In this document: positions 55,871 to 64,000 of the stretch, one piece after another
How positions within the stretch are numbered: the first letter of the stretch is position 1
Layout of the letters: each line of letters starts with the position of its first letter
Assembly: GCF_000004195.4 (NCBI RefSeq)
Contig: NC_030679.2
Location: 149,531,040-149,595,039 of the forward strand
DNA from: Xenopus tropicalis
Lineage: Eukaryota > Chordata > Amphibia > Anura > Pipidae
DNA: 64,000 nt
Direction of reading: 5' to 3'
The notes under the pieces: generated by a model
Seen by the model: only the letters and a program-made list of their open reading frames with translations
The model's database searches: none
Told to the model about the DNA's origin: nothing
Translations under genes and position numbers: made by a program

Positions 55871-56705
55871 GTCCGGCTTGGGACTCCTCCAGTTACATGG
55901 GAGTAGGAGAAACAATTGGTTACCTGAAAGCAGTTCTAATGTGTAGCGCTGGCTCCTTCTGAAAGCTCAGACTCAGGCACACTTTACTGCAGCGCTGCAA
56001 GTTGGAGTGATATCCCCCCCCTCACCCCCAGCAGCCAATCAGCAGAACAATGGGAAGGGAGCAAGATAGCAGCTCCCAGTAGGTATCAGAATAGCACTCA
56101 ATAGTAAGAAATCCAAGTCCGGCTTGGGACTCCTCCAGTTACATGGGACTAGGGGAAACAATAGGTTAGCTGAAAGCAGTTCTAATGTGTAGCGCTGGCT
56201 GAAAGCTCAGACTCAGGCACACTTTACTGCTGTGCTGCAAGTTGGAGTGATATCCCCCCCCTCACCCCAGCAGCCGATCAGCAGAACAATGGGAAGGGAG
56301 CAAGATAGCAGCTCCCAGTAGGTATCAGAATAGCCCTCAATAGTAAGAAATCCAAGTCTGGCTTGGGACTCCTCCAGTTACATGGGAGTAGGAGAAACAA
56401 TAGGTTAGCTGAAAGCAGTTCTAATGTGTAGCGCTGGCTGAAAGCTCAGACTCAGGCACACTTTACTGCTGTGCTGCAAGTTGGAGTGATATCCCCCCCC
56501 CTCACCCCCAGCAGCCGATCAGCAGAACAATGGGAAGGGAGCAAGATAGCAGCTCCCAGTAGGTATCATAATAGCACTCAATAGTAAGAAATCCAAGTCT
56601 GGCTTGGGACTCCTCCAGTTACATGGGAGTAGGAGAAACAATAGGTTAGCTGAAAGCAGTTCTAATGTGTAGCGCTGGCTGAAAGCTCAGACTCAGGCAC
56701 AAGGC
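55862..56705. repeat. 240-bp tandem repeat (3.5 copies)
   Basis: Copies start near 55864, 56110, 56349 and 56591 with CTTGGGACTCCTCCAGTTAC. Each includes GCTGAAAGCTCAGACTCAGG and TATCAGAATAGCACTCAATAG. The unit is the inner part of the surrounding MITE. Confidence 0.92.
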
Positions 56706-57101
56706 ACTGAGATGGCGCCTACACACCAATATTACAGCTACAAATACATTTGTTGGTTCAAGAATAAAAGGTTAAATGGCAGAGGGAATTATTTGCTGTG
56801 TAACAGTGTCATTTAGAGATAAAAAGTGCCCCATAAATATCATGTCAAAATCCCCCATTTTTTATTGACAATTTTTATTTCAAATCTTGAAACAGATATT
56901 AAGCCTTTAGACATATTGGATTCTACAGTTATGCTACCTCAAAGGCCTAATAAACACTTGTATTAGCTATACTTTATATAATTCAAAGGAAAAAAAATCT
57001 AGAAAGGGGAAGAAAAGCAGGTAAAAGAAACAAGACAGAAAATGAAGGCTAAAATTTGCGTATGTACCCCTTACTTATCATTACAAAATCCCTTTAATAA
57101 T

Positions 57102-57107
57102 TTTATT
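57102..57107 (-). terminator. Poly(A) signal next to CALHM-like stop codon
   Basis: AATAAA on the minus strand lies three bases past the TGA stop. It would give a very short 3' UTR whose cleavage site falls inside the TTAA-flanked MITE. A more distal signal may be used instead. Confidence 0.4.
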
Positions 57108-57110
57108 TTT

Positions 57111-59968
57111 TCATTCCAGAGTTTGCAGGGGTACTTCTTCTGGGTTCTGATCATTGTCCCCAGAAGCTGAATGGTTGGCACGCGCATTAGTGTTTTTCAT
57201 TGTTTCTCTTGCTTCTTGTTCTCGTGCTATTTTCTTTTCATCTTCTTTTAACTTCACAATTGTGTTTTGTAAGAGAATTTCCGCTTCCATCTCATCATAG
57301 TGTTTTGCACAGTTTTTTGTACAGCCACATGCAGGCCATGTGATGCAATAGGCAATGATAAGCAGTGCAAAGGTACACACTCCAGCCATCTAGATTGAAG
57401 AGAGAATGTATTTAAGACTGTACAGAAGCAGCAGAATGTTGGGTTATGGGGAGAGGAGCTAGGTGTAGGGTAGGCATATTCAGCACCCCCAGAATCTACA
57501 GTTGCCTATGACAGTAGTAGCTTAGCCACCCCATTACTCCAGTCAGTGGCCTCTTAGCCATTCTCTCCCCTAGCACCGCAGACTCCTTTCCAAAAACAGT
57601 CAGCCCAGTGCTCTAGGAACCCAAACTCTTCCTTAATACACCAAGACTTTAGCCACACATTTAGCTCCCTAAGCTCCCGCTGCCTTCCTAAACGCCTTCC
57701 TTTCCCCTGCCTCCATATACAAGTTTGCTACAATGGGAGAAACTGGTGAACCCATTGCACAGCCATGTTTTTGCTTGTAAAATTGGTCCTTGTATTTGAA
57801 GTATGTGGTGTTAAGGCACAAATCTAGCAATAAACATGTTAGGACTGAGCTTCATTCTGCTGTTGAGGGTGTTATCTTTCTGCAGTCGATTTCTTACAGT
57901 CTCAGTAGCCTCTGTGGTAGGTATACATGTGAACAGTGAAGTGACATGCCTGGGGTACAGGCGGTGGTATAAAGCTCAATCAATGGCTTCCTCCTTTTCA
58001 AGTTGTTGTAGGCAATCTATCACCTTTTTCTTGTAACTGCTGCTTGGGTCTCTCCTTAAAGGTTCATATGTATTGCTATCACTGAGAGGGGGGTGTTCTG
58101 GCACTAGACAAGGCAGCTGACACTTTTAGTCGGAGTTGTTCTGCTTCCTCCACCTTTATATGGTTGTTATTGATGGTTGCTATTGATGTACCCCAGGCAT
58201 GTCACTTCACTGTTCACATGTATACCTACCACAGAGGCTATTGAGACTGTGGCTGTGATGAGCTCAACCACTGGGATGTGTTGTGGTGTCACTGCATAGT
58301 TTAGCCCCTTGGCTTCAGAGAGGTGACATCTGAAACTCACAGAGGTGGGAATGCTGTGGAGTTACTTTGAAAGGGTTACCAAAGTATCATGCAATCCTTC
58401 AAAACAGGTGTTACTTGTTAGAGTTGCATGAATGGATGTGTGAAGAGTTCTGAAATTCATGCAACTCTAACACGTAACACCTGTCTATATGAGTTGCATG
58501 ATACTTTGGTAATCCTTTCAAAGTAACTCCATAGCATTCACACCTCTGTGAGTTTCAGGTGTCACCTCTCTGAAGAGTTACAAAGTGCCATTGTGATTGG
58601 ATGAGTGGAAGAGTATATATGCCGAGGACTTCCCATACCAGTCAGTTGAACTGAAGAAGCTGCTCGGATGAGTAGTGAAACATCTTCAATGATGACTTAA
58701 CAAGTCCAGTTGCTTTAGATTTATTTATACTAGATATACCATGACCCGGATGAATGAAAATCTTCAGTCATATTCTGAAAAAATGACATTGGAGGACCTT
58801 TCCTTAATCTTAGAGCCTAAATCCCTGAACTCACTCTTTAAGGTCCCCCACCTACCGTTCATTTTGTCATTAGTACCGATATGTACCAAGACAGCCGGGT
58901 CATGCCCAGCCCCTCCCAATAATTTGCCAACCCGGTCAACCACATGCCAAACCCTGGCACCAGAGAGAGAAACAAACCATTCAGTTGTAGCAATCCGGAC
59001 TACAGATTACTAGTAATTGAATTCCCTATAACCACGATCAAATTAGGCCTAGCTCTGCTCTCCTCCCCACCACTACTAGAGAAACTGGTCTCCTGGTTGT
59101 AGAGGGATCAGCCTCATCTAGAACCGCCAGTCCAGAGTTCACGCTCCCATCTTCTTCACACAATCTGGCAAATCTGTTAGGATGCGCAAACCCTGGAGCA
59201 GCCTCCCTTTTACTTTTCCCCACACTAGATTGTCTAACTGTCACCCAGCTTACTGCCCTATCATCCTTTCACTGTTCCCCTCCCCCCCAAACTATCTGAC
59301 CCAGCTCAAGATCAATTGAACGCAGTGTTGCAACTTGTTCCTCTAGTGCTCTAACGCGAGCCTCTAAAGTAGCAATTCGCTCACATCCACAACAGAGGTA
59401 GTCACTTTGGAACTGTTGTTCCACAACCGCATACATGTGGCAGGCTGTGCACTGTGTCAGACCTTCAGTCTTGCTGCCACTCATTCTCCCAATGAGTGAT
59501 CCCAAAAGAACCCTTATCCGGAAAACCCCAGGTCCTGAGCTTTCTGGATAACAGGTCCCATACTTTAATAATGTTAAATCTTACCTGAATTATTTGTCTT
59601 TTTATGTCTCCTTCACCGTGTGGGAGTATACAGTACAGGTACCGGCCATCCACAATCAAAATCAGCACCCAGATCACAGGAAAAGTAAAAAGACTAATTA
59701 GTCCATAGCACATTTTTGCGCAGCATCCATGATTTCCCTGACATAGTGTTACTGGGGTAAACTTCCATCTTACAAAAACAAGAATGGCAGCTGGCAGCAC
59801 AAAAAACGTAAGGCTGTAAAGCACCCTGAACACAGGATAGCCCTCGGGGCACTCAAATTCTGTTTCCAAGAATCTCTCTAATCCCAGCAATAATAAAGTC
59901 AGGAGAAAGGTTTTAACAAAATGAGAATTGTAGTCGGCCAAAGCTTTGAATGTGCTTGCAAGGGACAT
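57111..59968 (-). CDS. CALHM (FAM26)-like channel protein, two exons
   Basis: Exon 1 (59968-59585, 128 codons) ends at a consensus donor CAG|GTAAGA; exon 2 (57389-57111) begins after TCTCTCTTCAATCTAG. Both are phase 0, giving 220 residues. Features are a hydrophobic TM1 (18-33), the single extracellular C40 in ETEFECPEGY, TM2 with the LPA turn (50-66), TM3 FPVIWVLILIVDGRYLYC (96-113), which closely follows the CALHM pattern PVxWVxxxLLDGxxxxC, then TM4 (129-147) in exon 2 and a charged C-terminal helix (EMEAEILLQNTIVKLKEDEKK). CALHM proteins form large plasma-membrane pores for ions and ATP. Usual members have 310-350 residues and more extracellular cysteines, so this one is short; a missing exon is possible. 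The intron (2195 bases) is filled with CR1 and Penelope DNA. Confidence 0.7.
58315..58580. repeat. Inverted repeat inside the Penelope copy
   Basis: CAGAGAGGTGACATCTGAAA through CAAAGTATCATGCAA is mirrored by TTGCATGATACTTTGG through CAGGTGTCACCTCTCTG, with arms of about 120 bases that cover most of the segment, including the AACACCTG/CAGGTGTT words around the centre. Confidence 0.85.
58646..58689 (+). ncRNA. Hammerhead-like ribozyme motif
   Basis: TTGAA, CTGAAGA, stem II GCTGCT..AGTAGT around CGGATG, GAAAC, ATC, TTCAA. Core boxes and stems I and II are intact; the one-pair stem III is not formed (A in place of G). It stands just before the tail, as in Penelope-like elements. Confidence 0.62.
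59269..59505 (-). pseudogene. CR1 ORF1 zinc-binding and coiled-coil segment
   Basis: 78 residues with a PHD-like cysteine/histidine set (CTACHMY, then CCGCE after 16 residues) followed by a heptad-type helix (ERIATLEARVRALEEQVATL). This is the N-terminus of CR1 ORF1, which binds nucleic acid and multimerises. A shift separates it from the linker frame at 59244-59038. It is only a fragment. Confidence 0.75.
59496..59576. mobile_element. Fragment of the 113-bp-array repeat family
   Basis: CCCTTATCCGGAAAACCCC then AGGTCCTGAGCTTTCTGG and ATAACAGGTCCCATAC, the outer end of the repeat whose inner part is amplified at 41838-43368. It ends eight bases from the exon 1 donor of the CALHM-like gene. 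Confidence 0.7.
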
Positions 59969-61115
59969 TTTGAGCAGAAGAAGTCACGGTCAGTGTCTGT
60001 GAGGAGCTGCCGGGTACAAGTGGAGCATTTCCCTACAGCGAGAGGAGGTAGGAGATGGGGAGGGGACCAAAGTTCTCCATCTGTACCTTCAAAAGCTCAA
60101 AATGCTTTCACTTTCAAATTTGTACTGTGCTTGTGTTCTGTATTTTCACTAGTTCACCCGGTGCCCCTGTGAGGCTTTGCTGTATCTGTGGCTTCAGCTT
60201 TCTCAGGGCAGAATAGGTGCATTTAGTTACCCTTACTAAACCTGATCTAGTTGCGGTTTTCAGACGTTACTAAACCTGCTGTTTTCAGAAGACCTGACGC
60301 CCAGACATAAAAGGCTGTACAGAAGACCTTTTCAAATTAAATATGAAACCGCAATTATTATTTTTTATCCATCTGAGCTGTCAATCATATCATGCCTGCC
60401 CTGCCTCTAAGCTAGAGATGGGGCATCTGATTATCAACCCAACAGTATCTTCAGCTTCTCTGACAGATGCAAACCCACTTTCTGCAAATGTTTTGCTGAT
60501 TTCCAATGATCCCTAAGCTCAGCTTGTCAACAACAGCACAGAGCACACTGAGCATGTGCAGAGCCACTGACACCCACAATATGGGGAGCTGCTGGGAATA
60601 GCTTTGAAAGCAAAACTCATTACTGTTAGAACTCCTGAGTTGGTACAGTAAGTTCAATATTTAAAATATGTTTTTCCTAGACATATTCTTTTCCCAGATT
60701 TAGTTGAACTCATTCAACAAACTGGTTGTTAGCCAATTTCCTTAGTGGATTTATGATTTATCCCCGTTAGTAGCAGCCACGGCACATTCAAAACTTTCTT
60801 ACTGAACGTTTTCATTTGTGAATTCATTTTTTTCAGCCCCGTCTCTCAACCCCTTAGCCACAGTACTAGGGTTGCATATAATCAGTATAACATATATTTA
60901 TATATAACACATAAATCACATCTTTCAGTGTATATAACAAGTTAGCTCTTCAAATAAGAATATGCAATAATCATAATACAGTTTAAAATATAGGAGTAAT
61001 ACATTTATTCAAGGATAACAAAATAACAGAATCTGTTAAAAGATTTCCTTCTCCTCCTGTAACCCACTCGGCCCCCTCCCTCAGGAATTTGCTTTGGCTG
61101 TTGGCTTGTGGGCAT
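59969..61115. other. Upstream region of CALHM-like gene
   Basis: The ATG context is CAAAATGT with A at -3, acceptable for initiation. A G+C-richer part lies at 59985-60070, but no TATA box or clear CpG island is visible. From 60240 on the sequence is A+T-rich and no gene is supported. Confidence 0.45.
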
Positions 61116-61800
61116 TAGAGATGTAGCGAACTGTTCGCCGGAGAACTAATTCGCACGAAAATCGGGTGTTCGCAAGTTCGCAAACTTTTAGCGATGTTCG
61201 CAATTTTGGGTTCGCCTTAGCTGGAGCCAAATTTTGACCTCTCACCCCAGAGCCAGCAGATACATGGCAGCCAATCAGGCAGCTCTCCTTCCTGGACCAC
61301 CCCCGGACCACTCCCTTCCATATATAAACCGAAGCCCAGCAGCCATTTTACATTCTGCCTGTGTGTACTTCATGAGTTAGCATAGGGAGAGAGCTGTGCA
61401 GGGGTTTGAGGGACAGTTTAGGTAGCTTTGCTGACTAGTAATCTACTTTCTACTGCTCTGTATGTAGCTGCTGTGGACAGCTGTCCTGCTGATCTCATCT
61501 GCTGTAACCCAATAGTCCTTGTAAGGACTGCTTTTATTTTCTGATTACTGATTACAACAACATATATTTCAGAGAAATTTTTGCCCTTGATCCCCCTCCT
61601 GCATGTCACTGCCCAGGTCGTGGCACCCTTTAAACAACTTTAAAATCAGTTTTCTGGCCATTTATGGCTTTTCTAGGTTTCAAAGTTCGCCTTCCCATTG
61701 AAGTCTATGGGGTTCGCAAAGTTCGCAAAAGTTCGCACTTTTTGGCAGAAGTTCGCAAACGGGTTCGCAAACTTTTTATGTGAGGTTCGCTACATCCCTA
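61116..61800 (+). mobile_element. Internally deleted hAT derivative
   Basis: Termini TAGAGATGTAGCGAAC and GTTCGCTACATCCCTA with the exact 8-base duplication GTGGGCAT (61108-61115 and 61801-61808). Its ends match those of the hAT at 47406-53159 in reverse orientation, including the TATA-like motif and one 87-bp repeat segment, and CATGTCACTGCCCAGGTCG near the other end. 685 bases, no transposase, so it depends on an autonomous partner. Confidence 0.92.
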
Positions 61801-61808
61801 GTGGGCAT

Positions 61809-62460
61809 GCTCAGTTGTCCTAAACTCAGATTACAAAACATGCCCTCCAGTATGGCAGCCAGTAAAGAGATGGCATTGCTGGTTCTCATAGAAACTCAGC
61901 TCTAGCTGTCTGCTTCAATTTTTTTTTCCTAATGCAGGGGATCAGAGTAAGGTTCCCATCCAACCCCATATCACGGGGACCGGCCCCGTTTCGAGACCTT
62001 CGCCCCCGTGGAACATGTACCCTGAGAAAGGTCCCTGTCAGCTGTCTTAGCTGCATGGGAGGACAGAATGCGATTGGGCAGAGCAAGCCTTGCACAGAAA
62101 CACAGCAAGTAGTTTTGTGTATTTCAAATAGTGCAGCACCTCAGTCAGGCATCGTCTGTCCTGATAATATTTTAACTGCAGGTGCGGAGCTGTTTGTAAA
62201 TCATGAGCACGAAGGAAAGCAATGGAGGTGTTTGGTGAGGGGAGCGGGTCTGTGAAATTGTAAACCTGGGACAAGCTAATGACATATTTCGCATTCCACC
62301 ACAGTCAGTCAGCTGTCAAGTGAACTTAGATTAATGTCTTTTTCTTTTACCTGCCATGTGTATGCAGTGAAAGTGTGAACATTTTCCATAAGGGTATGTC
62401 TGGGCCCTGAAGGAGGGAATGGGGACTGATATGTGTTGAATTAACTTGCTGCCCAATATT
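61809..62460. other. Gene-free stretch
   Basis: Unique sequence without a domain-bearing open frame; frames at 61932-62255 and 62047-62274 overlap on opposite strands and look fortuitous. Confidence 0.5.
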
Positions 62461-62469
62461 AGATGCACT

Positions 62470-64000
62470 AGTATACATGGAATTAGCACTGTATTTATCC
62501 TGCTGTGGGTTCTGGGGTATTATACATGGAATTGGCACTGTATTTATCCTGCTGTGTGTTCTGGGGTATTATACATGGAATTGGCACTGTATTTATCTGC
62601 TGTGGGTTCTGGGGTATTATACATGGAATTGGCACTGTATTTATCCTGCTGTGGGTTCTGGGGTATTATACATGGAATTGGCACTGTATTTATCCTGCTG
62701 TGGGTTCTGGGGTATTATACATGGAATTGGCACTGTATTTATCCTGCTGTGGGTTCTGGGGTATTATACATGGAATTAGCACTGTATTTATCCTGCTGTG
62801 GGTTCTGGGGTATTATACATGGAATTGGCCCTGTATTTATCCTGCTGTGGGTTCTGGGGTATTATACATGGAATTGGCCCTGTATTTATCCTGCTGTGTG
62901 TTCTGGTGTATTATACATGGAATTGGCACTGTATTTATCCCGCTGTGGGTTCTGGGGTATTATACATGGAATTGGCACTGTATTTATCCTGCTGTGGGTT
63001 CTGGGGTATTATACATGGAATTGGCACTGTATTTATCCTGCTGTGTGTTCTGGGGTATTATACATGGAATTGGCACTGTATTTATCTGCTGTGGGTTCTG
63101 GGGTATTATACATGGAATTGGCACTGTATTTATCCTGCTATGGGTTCTGGGGTATTATACATGGAATTGGCACTGTATTTATCTGCTGTGGGTTCTGGGG
63201 TATTATACATGGAATTGGCACTGTATTTTTCCTGCTGTGGGTTCTGGGGTATTATACATGGAATTGGCACTGTATTTATCTGCTGTGTGTTCTGGGGTAT
63301 TATACATGGAATTGGCACTGTATTTATCCTGCTGTGGGTTCTGGGGTATTATACATGGAATTGGCCCTGTATTTATCCTGCTGTGTGTTCTGGTGTATTA
63401 TACATGGAAATGGCACTGTATTTATCCCGCTGTGGGTTCTGGGGTATTATACATGGAATTAGCACTGTATTTATCCTGCTGAGGGTTCTGGGGTATTATA
63501 CATGGAATTGGCACTGTATTTATCTGCTGTGGGTTCTGGGATATTATACATGGAATTGGCACTGTATTTATCTGCTGTGTGTTCTGGGGTAATATACGTG
63601 TAATTGGCACTGTATTTATCCTGCTTTGGGTTCTGGGGTATTATACATGGAATTGGCACTGTGTCACCCTGCTATGAGTTCTGGGGTATTATACATGAAA
63701 TTGGCACTGTATTTATCCTGCTGTGTGTTCTGGGGTAATATACGTGTAATTGGCACTGTATTTATCCTGCTTTGGGTTCTGGGGTATTATACATGGAATT
63801 GGCACTGTGTCACCCTGCTATGAGTTCTGGGGTATTATACATGAAATTGGCACTGTATTTATCCTGCTGTGTGTTCTGGGGTAATATACGTGTAATTGGC
63901 ACTGTATTTATCCTGCTGTGGGTTCTGGGGTATTATACATGAAATTGGCACTGTGTCACCCTGCTATGAGTTCTGGGGTATTATACATGGAATTGGCACT
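62470..64000. repeat. 49-bp minisatellite, open at the window edge
   Basis: At least 31 copies of a unit with ATACATGGAATTGGCACTGT, ATTTATCCTGCTGTGGGTTC and TGGGGTATT. Variants are TTATCTGC (one base pair less), GTGTTCTGG, and GTGTCACCCTGCTATG in the last third. Higher-order repeats of several units occur near the right end. The long open frames (up to 338 codons) are a by-product of the stop-free unit. Confidence 0.97.

Larger units (their letters stand above)
55459..57097. mobile_element. TTAA-flanked MITE with nested insert and internal array
   Basis: Begins TTAAAGGGGTAGTTCAACTA and ends CCCTTTAA, that is inverted TTAAAGGG termini with TTAA targets, the form of Xenopus T2/Kolobok-type MITEs. 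It contains a hAT-type MITE (about 55628-55870) and 3.5 copies of a 240-base unit (55862-56705). The right end is 14 bases from the stop codon of the CALHM-like gene. Confidence 0.6.
57690..58770 (+). mobile_element. Penelope-like element with 5' inversion
   Basis: The left part (57690-57965) encodes, on the minus strand, a Penelope reverse transcriptase piece (LFTCIPTTEATETV, LCLNTTYFKYKDQFYKQKHG, CAMGSPVSPIVANLYME). The right part reads on the plus strand, restarts with the same RT bases (58187-58240 is the complement of 57907-57960), and ends with a hammerhead-like motif and the tail. So the 5' part was inverted during insertion. It sits in the esterase part of the CR1 copy and replaced about 26 bases of it. 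Confidence 0.85.
57526..59495 (-). mobile_element. CR1 family 1, 5' fragment in CALHM-like intron
   Basis: From its 5' side: zinc-binding and coiled-coil part of ORF1 (59505-59269), then basic linker (59244-59038) and the first part of the esterase (to 58770), a Penelope insertion, the remaining ORF1 end (57690-57555), and a jump to an endonuclease piece (CCCCATTACTCCAGTCAGTG at 57537). It is the same family as the copy at 25-32 kb. The internal deletion removed the end of ORF1 and the start of ORF2. Confidence 0.85.

Noticed and set aside
59465..59584. Extension of the CALHM-like exon 1 frame beyond the donor site
   Set aside because: The 39 extra codons run through the splice donor into transposon sequence; the consensus donor and matching acceptor phase favour splicing.
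62446..63592. Open frames of 338, 325 and 264 codons on the plus strand
   Set aside because: They are translations of the 49-bp minisatellite in three overlapping phases, with no start context or non-repeat sequence to support a gene.
1..64000. CRISPR array, because of many regular direct repeats
   Set aside because: The repeats are minisatellites without unique spacers, in a vertebrate genome.
1..64000. tRNA, rRNA or microRNA genes
   Set aside because: No cloverleaf with A and B boxes, no rRNA sequence and no microRNA I recognise; the hairpins seen belong to MITEs.

Overview
This is vertebrate nuclear DNA, almost certainly from a pipid frog (Xenopus). The four intact olfactory receptor (OR) genes are single-exon class II types in a tandem array. 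The repeat content (CR1, L2-like and L1-like LINEs, Penelope-like elements including a Neptune-type piece, DIRS, Gypsy, Copia, hAT elements and many short inverted-repeat MITEs) is what Xenopus genomes carry. Nothing bacterial or viral was recognised.

Layout. About 1-36.5 kb is an OR cluster on the minus strand: intact receptors at 1012-2001, 9425-10360, 17848-18783 and 32354-33277, plus a broken receptor at 7591-8278 joined to a SPIN-type hAT fragment. The receptors sit in duplicated blocks (A about 8.6-15.8 kb, B 16.8-25.1 kb, C 32.3-36.5 kb), so mobile elements present in one block can be compared with the empty site in another. Between blocks B and C lies a near-complete but frameshifted CR1 LINE (about 25.3-31.9 kb, minus) with an internally deleted Gypsy element inside it. 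From 36.7 to 43.4 kb there are remnants of Copia, DIRS and Neptune elements and a 113-bp tandem array. A second CR1 family (45.7-54.8 kb, plus) has its 3' end expanded into a 41-bp minisatellite, which is split by a 5.75-kb hAT element carrying a nearly complete BED-finger transposase. At 57.1-60 kb there is a two-exon gene of the CALHM (FAM26) large-pore channel type, whose intron holds a CR1 fragment that itself contains a Penelope-like insertion. The window ends in a 49-bp minisatellite that runs off the right edge.

Host genes I can support: four intact ORs, one OR pseudogene and one CALHM-like gene. Everything else is mobile or repeated DNA. The most interesting points are: two CR1 families with minisatellites arising at the same place (the end of ORF2); hammerhead-ribozyme-like motifs in three Penelope copies; a SPIN fragment joined to an OR pseudogene through a shared short sequence; an autonomous hAT and its internally deleted derivative, each with an exact 8-bp target duplication; and OR paralogues whose differences cluster in the ligand-binding membrane segments.
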